Part shown: piece after piece, positions 51,901 to 61,145 of the stretch
Position numbering within the stretch: the stretch's first letter is position 1
Layout of the letters: every line of letters starts with the position of its first letter
Made by a program: the position numbers and the translations under genes
The notes under the pieces: generated by a model
The model's database searches: none
What the model was told of the DNA's origin: nothing
The model's input: the letters and a program-made list of their open reading frames with translations, nothing else
Origin: Trebouxia sp. TZW2008
Lineage: Eukaryota > Chlorophyta > Trebouxiophyceae > Trebouxiales > Trebouxiaceae
DNA: 64,000 bases
NCBI GenBank assembly: GCA_002118135.1
Contig: BDIU01000386.1
Span: 124,001 to 188,000 of the forward strand
Reading direction: 5' to 3'

Positions 51901-54900
51901 TGAACAGGCAGACATTGGCCTTTGGTCACCAGTGATGCATTGACTGTGACCTGACACAGTGAAGGAGAGCCTTACAACAGGGCAGGCACCACAGAAATGA
52001 ACATCACTAGAAATGCATTTAGAGTGACTTGACAGGGACATCACTAGAAATGGATTTGGAGGTACTTGACAGGGTGAAGAAGAGCCTTACTGGAGCAGCA
52101 GGCACCACAGGGGCTGGCTCAGGGACTGCAGCCTGGCTGACCGTGGCTTCTTCATTGCCTGGACTAGCCTTGACAACATCCCATTCCTGCCACCGTTCAC
52201 CTGCATCACAATTTGGTCAGTTTACGCATTCATGCAGGAGCTAGTATGCACTTGTGCAGGAGCATGCTGCACATTGGTTCAAGACTCGGACAAGGTGTAT
52301 GACAACAGCTGCCAGCATGCCTGTCTGATGCAATGCCAGTGACACAGAGGGGGTATTTGGCTTATTGGTCTGCTGAAGCTCAGGTCACAACGGCTGCAAA
52401 TTCTGGCAGCTGATACAGCCAGCATAGCTCAGACCAACGTCTGTGAAGCTGCTTAGCTTTGGCCCAGCATAGCAAGCGTTCTGACCTGTGATGCTGGTGC
52501 GGGTCCAATAGGCTGGGCTGGTGCCTGTGGCAGACTGGTGGGCAGGCGTGTATTCAGCCACACAGCCATCAGGCGACAGCACCCTCTTGCGGCCAGACCT
52601 GCAACCACAATAGGATGCTGTTGCGATGCCTTAATCTTGTCCTCTGCTCGTTGCATAAGCAGGTCCTAGGCAGGCTGGCATTGTCTACAGTGTGACACAA
52701 GCTGCACTGCATTGTTGGGACAGGTGGGACCTCTCCATTCTGCGCCTTCTTAGCTATATGCAGATTTCAGCACATATAGGTGAAGTTGAGAGCTAGCATT
52801 CTCTCAGAATGATCAATAGAAAGGCAGTTAAATTGTCAATGTGATATGTATAGGCACACTGAAGCGTCCTAGCAGGCTCACAATCAGGGCATGTGAGAAG
52901 AGGTGACCTGAAAGCTTGAATGACTTCACCAAAGGCCAGAACAGAGCGCTAAGCAGAACAGCTTTTGTCCATCTGCCCTCCAATGTTGCCAGCCCCAAGT
53001 GGAATAATGGCTTGATCATCATAACTATGATGACAATATCTATCAAAAGAGCCAAGTGTGTATGGCGCATGCCCTGCCATGCCAGCTCAGTGCATTGGAC
53101 ATGATAGGTTGTGTGAGGAGAGTCGACCTGAAAACTTAGAGGACTTCACCAAAGCTGACCTCACATCAATGTTACTGAGCACTTGAGTATCACTGCCACA
53201 ATGAAACAAGTTGTTGCAAACAAAAACTGCTAACGTGGGGGCTTGAATGACTTCACCAGAAGTGAGGACAGAGCGTCAAGCAGGGCAGCTGTCATCGGGC
53301 TGCCCCTTAATGTCGCCATTGCCAAGAGAGATGCTGCCTTGATCATCATCAACATCATGTTAATGACTGTTGCTAGAGACAAAGGGTGTATGGCTCATGT
53401 CCTGTCATGACAAGTCAGTGCATTGGACATGACAAGGTTGTGTGAGGAGAGATGACCTGAAGGCCTGGATGACTCCACCAGAGCTGACCTCACAACAAAA
53501 GTAATGAGCACTCGATCATCATCATCACAATATAAACAGTTTGGCAGGTGGAGACTGCTAACCTGAAGGCTTGGATAACTTCACCAGAGGTGAGGACAGA
53601 GCGCCAAGAGGGGCAGCTGTCATCAATTTGCCCCTCAATGTCGCCATGCCCTAGAGGGGCCCCATGGGTGGCCACCCCCCTGCCTGAGGGGGTGGCCCTG
53701 TGTTCCTTGTGCTCTGGAACCATCATCACCTGAAGCCAATGTCTCCTTCTGAGCAAGAACTGCTATTTGGCAAAGTTTGAGAACCAAGCTTCAACACTTC
53801 TGCTGTTGCCAAACTCAGGCGCACTTCACCAGCTATACATTATCGTCGTTGTAACTGCTGAAACTGCTGATGGTTGTGCGGCTGACTGGCATCAGCAGGT
53901 CAGTGGTTCAAATCCCAGAAATGCCAGCATTATGCAAACTCACACAGATACTTTGTACAGTAATTGCTCTTTGTCAGAACACTCAATGTAAGGACAGTCT
54001 CAACATGAAAACAATGCAATTGATAACCAGGCACTTTGTTTTGACTGCAGCAGCACCTCTGAGTATGGACAATTGGATATAAGGACAACTTTCTTTGGAA
54101 TCAAAGCAGTTGCTACACAGAGAAGTCACTGTATGTAATGTAGTACCTGCCCATCAAAGTTGACCTCAACCATGACACCGCCAGGTGTCCTGCACTGGAT
54201 TGCATTTGCCTGAGCTATCTCTGCATTGGCAGCGTTGCCTGTGCTGCCTGGTTGGCAGTGCAGGACAGCACCGTCAGCAGTTGAGCAAGTGAGGGCTGGA
54301 GTCGGGCTTTGCTGCAAGGTCCACACCCCAGTCCCTGCACATGCACTGCAAAAATCAATAGCTGTAGCAAGCCTTGCTGACGCTTGTGTTTGGCAGATTG
54401 TGCCTATAAGATGTATGAGATGTCTTGAGTGCAGAACAGGACAGCGCCATCAGCAGTATTATACGCCAGGGCTAGACTTGAGCTTTGATGCAAGGTCCCC
54501 ACACCAGTCCCTGCACATATGATTCACATAGCAGCAGCTGAAATTGCAGGGTGGTATTGACTTACTCTTACTGTCTGCAAATTTCCTTTTGGGTCCTGGT
54601 ATCATCAGTGATGATGTCCAGGTGTACACAAAAACGTGTACCATACTGGCGGTGCATGGAGCAATGTGTGTCACAGAGGTTGATCAAGTAGTTAGCCATG
54701 AAAGCTGCAGTCAGCTCAGTGTCACCATGATGCATTTGTCTCAGCAGGCAAAGCAAATTATGAATGAGACCTTGACAAAAGGTTGGACGTTAGGCCAGAA
54801 CATAGAAGACGCAAAGCAAGATGTTTGTACTTTTAAAATGTGTGTTCCTGAAATAAATGGTCACTTTGCAATTATACCTGTTCGGATGCTGAGGTTCTGT

Positions 54901-57900
54901 GCCTCCGCAAGACAGGTGACGCCAGTGGCCTGTGAGTATACAAATTTGGTGTGTTGCCTGTGGCCAAGCTGATCATCCCGCAGGTTATATGCCTGTGGTG
55001 CGTTCCGCACAACACTCTGTCCTGCAATGTGACGAGCTCCGCGTCACAAACTTAAATTGCAGAAAATGGCCGATAAACATCACCGGCATATCCAGCGTGG
55101 TTGGTTTAGTGGTAGAATAGTACCCTGCCACGGTACAGACCCGGGTTCGATTCCCGGATCACGCAAAACTGGCTTTTTGTTTTTAGCATATAATTGCCAT
55201 TGCCAGAAGATGTTTGCTGTGCGGCATATGACTTGGTTTCAAATGCTCATCATGAGGTAAACTTGAAAGGTGCATCTGCATGCATAGTGCCCTTGCCCAT
55301 GTGGGTGGCATGCATGAATGCTGTCAGCAGGCTTTTGCTTACCCTTGCTAGTCACAAAACTCTCCCAGGCCTGGCAGAAGGGCTCGAGCAGGGCAGGTGC
55401 CCTCCCTGGGGCTTCCTGAGTGGCTGCCCCATAGCATGAAACCAGCATGCCTCCTTCAGCCGCATACTCCTCCACCTTGACTTGAGGGTACACAGCCACC
55501 GCCTGAACCAGTCAGTCACCTGTCTATTGACAGACCGTTATTGCTAGTAAGACAGCTTGCCCAGGCCTTGCTGAAGGGCTAAAGCAAGGCAGGCGCCCTT
55601 CCTTCCTGGGGGTTCCTGTGTGGCTGCCCCATAGCAGGAAATCAGCATGCATCCTTCAGCAGCATACTCCTTCATTTTGACTTGTGGGTACACAGCCACT
55701 GCCTGAAAGATGCATTGTCACAGTCGACAGCCGTCACTCAGGGTTGGTTCGGTCTGCATGGACTGGGCCTCTGCACGTTTGCCTGTGCATTGGTCACTTG
55801 CACTGCTAGGCCTTGCAGCACGACTGTGTGTGCATCAGTGAAATGCCTTGCAGCATGACTGTAGGGTCCATGCATCCACAAAGGGCGAGCAGGGATGCTG
55901 CTAGCGTGCTGGTGCGCTGTATAGTGCAGGCAAACAGTTTATCCTTTCTTTGTAGACTTGTACATAATGATCATCATGCATGACTGCGTGCTCCACGTAG
56001 CGGCAGGCAAGGGTGCTACCAGCGTGCTGGTGTGCTGTGTGACACAGGCAAACAATGCATCCTTTCTTTGTACAGTTGCGTGTGCATAGTTCACATACCT
56101 TGCTTAGGGCTTGCAGCATGACTGTAGGGTCCATGTACTCCACATAGCGGCGAGCAAGGATGTTGCTGCTGTGCTGTGCCTGGCTGCTTGCTGGCAGCAT
56201 GCTGATGTACTGCTTCAGCAGGTTGTGTCGCTCAACTGTCTCAACAGACACATCCTTGCAGCCGTTCTTGAGGGCAGTTCTGGCAGCCCCTGCTGCTGTG
56301 ATGGCAGGCTGTGGGATCTTGATACCCTTGCCCCTGCAGTGAGGGTTGGCATATGATACCAGATGGCTGAGGCTTGCAGCTTATTGGGCAGAAATTACAC
56401 TGCGTGGCAACATTGATTCTTGAAGAAGTTGGGCAGTGTCACTAAATCTTGGTGTGTGAAACAGAATTCAGCACTCATGGAAGGCACTGGGCATATGAGT
56501 GCTCTACAATGGCTGTAGTGCAGTCGTTGTCAGCTCTGAGATGGCATGCAAGTGAGAACCCAGAAGGAGCACCAGGCAGGAACTCAAGCTTATGATAGAA
56601 TGCGTTCACATTGACTGCAATGCGTGGCCTCACTGTCAGGTGGCTGGCAAGTGCATCAGGTTGCGCTTGTGCAGATGCTGGTTGTGTAAGCGCAAGTTGC
56701 CAAGTAGGCAAATTGCGGATAGTTGGCTGATTGGCTGTTTGATCCAGGACCCTTTCAATGGCGTGCAGGCATGCATGATTATAATGCTTGGTCCTACTTG
56801 GAGATGGCTGGCAGGTCCATCAGGTCCAGCATATGGCCAGCCACTCCCGGCAGCTGCATGCTGAGGTTATCCCCTGCTGATGCCTGCTCAAATCCAGAGC
56901 TGGCTGGCAGATGCCCTGGCAAAGCAAGGAGTCAAAATTCATGGCATGATGGACTTTTGGCCAAATTGGCAAAGCAGATTTCAGGCATTATGCAGAAACC
57001 TTTGTCACACACTACATTCAATCAGAGCAGACTGCTGCGAGATTCAGGCAGCAGCTCTGACGATCAATGCATGCAAGACAAAACAATGTCAGCAGAATCG
57101 CATGCAGATTTTGTTTATGCTCTGCAGAAATATGGGCTTCTGCCGCACATCATTGTACAATTTCACTTTGTATGGGGTCATGTCATTGCATGCATAATAT
57201 GTACCAGAGATGATGCAGGCCTATCGTATCACTGACAAGAATGAAAGTCAGGGAAAGTGCCAGCAGCAAACATCTACAAGTCAGAGGAGTTCTCAACTCC
57301 CGTGCAAGAACCAGACAGACAAGTTTCAATCCTAGCAGAAAGTCTTGCAAGCAACCTGTCACAAGACCCACAGCTGCTGCTGTGATGGCATTCCCTTCAT
57401 GCACAGTCTTCTTCCTTTGGTGTTGGTCGGAAGCCTGCCGGCTAGGAGCCAGGAGACCGTTCCCATTGTGGGACAGAACAGCATCTATGGCAGCTGCTGC
57501 CGCAGATGCTTGGTCAGCTGCTTGTGCAGCTGCAAGGAGGGAGTGGTCAGCTGCTGTGCGGCTGACTTGCTCAACCATGGCATCCAAAACCACCGCCACT
57601 GTTGCTTCAGCCTGTGCATCAGGCAGTTACTGAAGATGAGGCTGCCCGAGGAAGGGGTCGCTAGGTCAGGGGTGAGGGGTTGGCATGCAGTGGTAGGAAT
57701 AAGATGGGAATAGAGGCGGAAGGGTTTACTTGACAATGTGTGCAGCAAATACACATCATTGCAGCTGCCGCAAACCAGACGAAGGCTGTACAGGTGAACA
57801 CAGAAACGACTACAGACCGGTCAAACTACTTCAAGCTCACAACTGCGCACCCTTTGGGGTGCTGCTGCATGCGCATGTCCTGTGTGGGGTGGAGAACTTC

Positions 57901-60785
57901 AGCTCAATCAGTCAACACTGCACATTTCATACCTGAGGGACATCTTGCAAGACTGCCTTGAAAATAGCCAGGCTGTCAGCATTCAGGGATTCAATTGGCA
58001 ACTCCATGATCTTGGTCTTGTCCCTCCATGAGTAATACTCCAGAATTTGAGCAGTCAGAACCTCTAAAGCCCGGCCCATTTCTGGGGCTCCAAAGGGGGG
58101 TGCCTGATCAGCAGCAGGGGCAGCGCCCTTGCCAGCAGGACCTTTGGCAGCAGCCCCTGTGGGGCCTTTGGCAGGTGCCCCTTTGGCAGGAGCCTTTACA
58201 GGTGGGGCTGCTGCTGTGGCTGGAGGGGGTGCTGGGTCCTCACTGGGGGGTGGCAGGGGGGGTGTGAACAGGCTGTTGGGGTCCCCCAGTTGGATGTGCA
58301 CAATTGCTATGTCTGCCAGTGGGTGCATGGGTTGGCACGCTGTCTGTATTGCACTCAGCTCTGCAGCACAAGGAACATGATCTTTCTGCAGAGCATCAAA
58401 GCGCCAACTGGATAGGCATTGACAGCGAGGCTGTGCAAAGCTTAGGTCTAGTCCGTGGCATGCAAGCATGTATGACCATATGCAGCATCACATCAGCCTG
58501 TTGTCCCAGCCTGTATGAAATTAGGACACCTGACATGGCACCTTGAGACCAGCAAACACAGTCTTGAGAACCACAAACAGAGGCATTCAGTGCAGACGGG
58601 GTGTTGAATTGTGTTGCCCTGCAATGCTTTGCTTGTCAGTGCATGTGTCAGTGCCTAGCATGCAGAGGCAGTCCTGCTTCTACAAATTTGCACATCTCCC
58701 ACAAGCTTCTGAGGGCGGCTCACCTCTAGCTCAGTGTGTTGCTCATCGTGTTCAGTGGGTACAGCTTGTGGAGTAAAGTGTGCGGTTTTGGCTGCAGGCA
58801 CAACCAGTGCTGTGATATATCCAACATCAGGATATATTTTGAGCATGCACAGGAAGCTACAGACACCAGGAGAATGCTGTTGATAGGGTCCACATATCAG
58901 CTCATTTGGTGCAATTTGGGACTGCAGAAGAAATGCTTTCAATAAAAGTTGCCAACAAATGTACCTTTCAGCAGGGGTGGACTCTCTGGGGGCTGAGCAT
59001 CCTCCAGTGGGGCTTTGAGGTACACAACAGCCCTCAGCGGCAGCCCTGCCCTGAGCCAAGCCTCTAGTGCATCTGTGCTTGAGCCTGCCCCATCACACCA
59101 GTAGGGCTGCTGCAGGATACAGGGCTTCTGCAAATCACCCTGGGCAGCTTCGTGCGCCTTCTTGGCTTTAAGGGTTGCCTCATGAGCCACCTTGTACGCC
59201 TGCAATGCATGAGTGAGTGCCATGAGTAAAAGCGCCTAGTGCATCAATGCTTGAGCCTGCTCCACAACACCAGTAGGGCTGTTGCAGGATGCAGGGCTTC
59301 TGCGAATTGCCCTGGGCAGCTTCTTACGCCTTGTTGGCTCTGAAAGTTGCCTGATGAGCAGTCTTGCATGCCTGCAGACAACGCATTGCATGGCCCTATG
59401 CAGTGACAACCCTAGCCACTTCCAATGACACCACAAACCATGCTGCTGCTGTCTTGAATATCATTGTTTGCAGCTTAGGTGCAGTACATGACTAAGACTG
59501 CAAGTCTTGACCCATTTTCGGCTTTGAGTTGGTTGCTGCATGTGTCTTGGCGTCCCTTTGACTGATGTTAGATCCATGCATGCATTCATGCTTGCTGACA
59601 TGCTGCAACATTGATTCCTGCATGAGCAGCCCACGTAGCATCAGGCAGCGTTTTGCACTTGTCATACAAGTCAAGGACACTGTGTCAATTACATCATTTA
59701 TTGGCCAGTAATTAAGATTGCCAAATGCGCTGTATGTTCCCGTTCAAGTCTCAAGCACTAGAATGCACCTCCCTGGCTTTGTCAGCAAGCATCTAGAAGC
59801 AACAGCCGAGTTGTGTTGTGTAGACATTTCTGTAGACATTTCTGCAGACATTTCTGCACCACACAACTCGGTCGTTGCTTCTGGGTGCTTGCTGACAAAG
59901 CCAAGCAAAGGTGCATTCTGGTGCTTAACACAACTCAGGTGTATAGTTACCTGCGTGGCTGCTGCTGCTGCTTGCTCTTCTGGGCTTTCCGGTGCAGCAG
60001 CTGCTGGCTCATCTGCAGTAGCAGCTGCTGAGGCAGGCGCTGATGAGTCAGGCGCAGGGGCCGCTGCTGGCTCCACTGCAGTGTCAGGCAGTGCAGCTGT
60101 GGCCGTGGTCAAGTCAGCTGCAGCCTTTGCCTCCTCTTCTTCAGCAGCCTGCACCACGGGACCTGATGTCAAAACCACTCGAATCGTCAAAGGCAGATAT
60201 AAAGTGGACTTTATCAAAACAACCAGCATGCACAATTGCGTGTGGCTGTTGTGATCACTGCTGTATGCAGCAGTCATTGAGCGAGACTTTTAGTTCAAAA
60301 TGCGAGGCCAGCAATGTGGTCCAAGTTGAAAGTAGGCACGCATGTGTGCAGTCACACCTTGAGTGCGCTGCTGCATTCTGCCTCCTTCTTGGTCCTGAGC
60401 TCATGCTCAGCAGTCAAAGCTGCTGCTTTGTCTGCTTCAAAATGTTGCTGTATTGCAGCAACTTTTGCCGCCTCATTTAGCACAAATGTTGAGCCAGATT
60501 GCGCAGCAGCCTGCAGGCAGACGTTCCGTCAGTCAACCTCAAAGCGTGGTTCAATGCTTCAGGTGATTGACATGCAAGCGCAAGGCAGCATTGTGGGCTG
60601 ACCTGCTTTGAAGCTGTGATGGACTCGGCAATAGGCCCAGTCGTTGCTGCAAATCCCACATCTGACAGATCAATGCTTTTGAGGCTTTGCTTGCTCTGCA
60701 ACCACTGCTTGACGCCTGATGCATCTAGCTTGTCATCAGCGTACACAACCAGGCAGACCGGTCGCCAGGTACTGTCTGGATTCAT
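42985..60785 (-). CDS. PF6: PF6/SPAG17-like central-pair apparatus protein
   Basis: Large scaffold of the C1a projection of the axonemal central pair, needed for flagellar motility. Proposed exons: 60603-60785, 60358-60510, 59951-60148, 58965-59199, 58724-58791, 57933-58385, 57356-57611, 56099-56333, 55343-55502, 54147-54334, 53563-53729, 52486-52598, 52091-52200, 51422-51547, 50769-51042, 50114-50331, 49626-49760, 49123-49232, 48632-48881, 47667-47861, 47285-47406, 46779-46893, 46023-46253, 45306-45420, 44658-44791, 44283-44416, 43468-43654, 42985-43299. From 56333 leftward all phases agree. Between 56333 and 57356 the phase fails, so at least one exon is missing there. About 1730 residues are seen; PF6/SPAG17 proteins are usually over 2000. 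Ala/Pro/Lys-rich linkers, repeated 'DGT/DGSG' beta motifs (DSDGTRVTSY, FEDGSGYETL, SPDGCVAEY) and a C-terminal ASH/PapD-like domain (DFGLVRLGQ ... YAPGPLAAGM) match the family. The start at 60785 (MNPDSTWRP) is not proven. Many exons have decayed tandem copies. Confidence 0.78.
43826..43898 (+). tRNA. tRNA-Lys(CTT), nested in a PF6 intron
   Basis: Acceptor GCCGGAG pairs with CTTCGGT (with G-T pairs), D arm GCTC/GAGC, anticodon stem CAAGG/CCTTG with loop CTCTTAA (anticodon CTT), T arm AAGGG/CCCTT with TTCGAGC. No intron. It lies inside a 628-bp GC-AG intron (43655-44282) of the PF6-like gene on the opposite strand. TTTT follows at 43906. Confidence 0.96.
43898..44020 (+). repeat. 63-bp tandem duplication next to tRNA-Lys
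   Basis: Two copies of a sequence beginning GGTATCAATTTTGCTCTTGT, at 43898-43960 and 43961-44020, with one substitution. The first copy begins at the last base of the tRNA, so the Pol III terminator T-run is duplicated too. Confidence 0.95.
47911..48150 (-). repeat. two extra copies of the start of a PF6 exon (47667-47861)
   Basis: The exon's 5' part (about 47776-47861, encoding ARN-x-A-C ... HNAPEPGTRSL) has copies at 47918-48006 and 48057-48146, a period of about 140 bp, each preceded by an AG acceptor (GCAG or similar). The nearer copy stays open (HNAPEHGTRSLAF). The farther has an in-frame TGA after ARNSAC. Confidence 0.85.
50645..50714 (-). pseudogene. decayed copy of the 3' end of a PF6 exon (50769-51042)
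   Basis: On the coding strand this reads GAGTCTGCCAGCTTG ... GATGCTTCAGGG, parallel to GAGTCTGCGGGCTTG ... GATGCTTCTGTG at 50761-50833. The donor G|GTGATG of the parent became AGATGAAA, so the copy cannot splice the same way. Confidence 0.8.
52907..53500 (-). repeat. about 330-bp tandem copies of the 3' end of a PF6 exon plus its intron
   Basis: The last 88 bp of exon 53563-53729 recur at about 52907-52995 and 53243-53331, and the following intronic motif (TTGTGTGAGGAGAG... GACTTCACC) recurs at about 53110 and 53437. The spacing is about 320-336 bp. Copies lack the full exon and an acceptor, and look non-coding. Confidence 0.8.
54429..54516 (-). pseudogene. partial copy of a PF6 exon (54147-54334)
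   Basis: It begins after the same GTGCAG acceptor and encodes GTGVGTLHQSSSLALAYN, then TADGAVLFC, parallel to GTGVWTLQQSPTPALTC and TADGAVLHC in the real exon. Similarity stops after about 88 bp and no donor follows. Confidence 0.8.
55095..55165 (+). tRNA. tRNA-Gly(GCC), nested in a PF6 intron
   Basis: Acceptor GCGTGGT pairs with ATCACGC, the A box is TGGTTTAGTGG, the anticodon stem is GTACC/GGTAC with loop CTGCCAC (anticodon GCC), and the T arm is CCGGG/CCCGG with TTCGATT. No intron. It lies in the 1-kb PF6 intron 54335-55342 on the opposite strand. A TTTTT run follows about 10 nt downstream. Confidence 0.96.
55545..55702 (-). pseudogene. frameshifted upstream copy of PF6 exon 55343-55502
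   Basis: It opens with the same acceptor (TTTCAG) and encodes AVAVYPQVKMKEYAAEG where the real exon has AVAVYPQVKVEEYAAEG. After about 36 codons a 4-bp insertion (GGAAGGAAGG for GGGAGG) shifts the frame, and the donor is replaced. Confidence 0.75.
55846..56098 (-). repeat. two decayed copies of the 3' end of PF6 exon 56099-56333
   Basis: A unit of about 125 bp with GCATGACTGTAGGGTCCATG and the downstream word TCCTTTCTTTGTA occurs at about 55846-55965 and 55966-56090, next to the real exon end at 56099-56180. Exon end, donor and intron start were duplicated as one block. Confidence 0.8.
59236..59380 (-). pseudogene. decayed copy of PF6 exon 58965-59199
   Basis: Lies immediately upstream in transcription sense. 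It matches the exon's first half (…CATGAGGCAACCCTTAAAGC and GGATACAGGGCTTCTGCA in the exon). In the exon frame it reads KTAHQATFRANKA and then hits TAA, so it cannot encode the same segment. Confidence 0.82.
59753..59926. repeat. long near-perfect inverted repeat (hairpin) in a PF6 intron
   Basis: Left arm 59753-59820 begins AAGCAC(T)AGAATGCACC and contains GGCTTTGTCAGCAAGCA; right arm 59857-59926 is its reverse complement with only a few mismatches. The 36-nt loop is three tandem 12-mers, TAGACATTTCTG twice and CAGACATTTCTG once. It lies in the intron 59200-59950. Candidate foldback MITE or small-RNA hairpin precursor. Confidence 0.9.
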
Positions 60786-61145
60786 CTGCAGCCTGCTTTG
60801 TCACTCAAGACAGCACGGACATGATAGTGCTGCGATCAGGATTCATGCCGCTTGTATCAAAGAGCGTTGGGAGACAGGCATGGTACTCCGGTGTAAGACT
60901 CTGGCCTGCTTCACTCAAGCGTGAGAACCACAATGGTGAAGCGAGGTGGAAATCGAAATGAGAACGCGTAACGCTCGACGCAACGCCAGAGATGAAACGC
61001 TTTCAGCGGGCACAAGCACGTCGCAGCCGTTTTGCCGATACTTACAGCCAGCCAATGTTGCCTAGCGTGTTTGTGTGTATCGCTTCGGTGGGTAAAGTAC
61101 CACACCTAGCTGATTGAAGCGGTTACAGTGGCCTCATCGCGGTCG
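60786..61145. promoter_or_regulatory. shared promoter candidate between PF6 and the IQ-motif gene
   Basis: The proposed start codons face away from each other with 360 bp between. If PF6 has a non-coding first exon, the acceptor CTGCAG just before its ATG would splice it from within this interval. No defined promoter element recognised. Confidence 0.4.

Noticed and set aside
53870..53930. GGTTCAAATCC box resembling a tRNA T arm
   Set aside because: No acceptor, D arm or anticodon arm can be folded around it.
59744..60277. Overlapping long ORFs on both strands near 59.7-60.3 kb
   Set aside because: They arise from an Ala-rich PF6 exon joined to the inverted repeat, which reads open in both directions by symmetry; only 59951-60148 minus is taken as coding.
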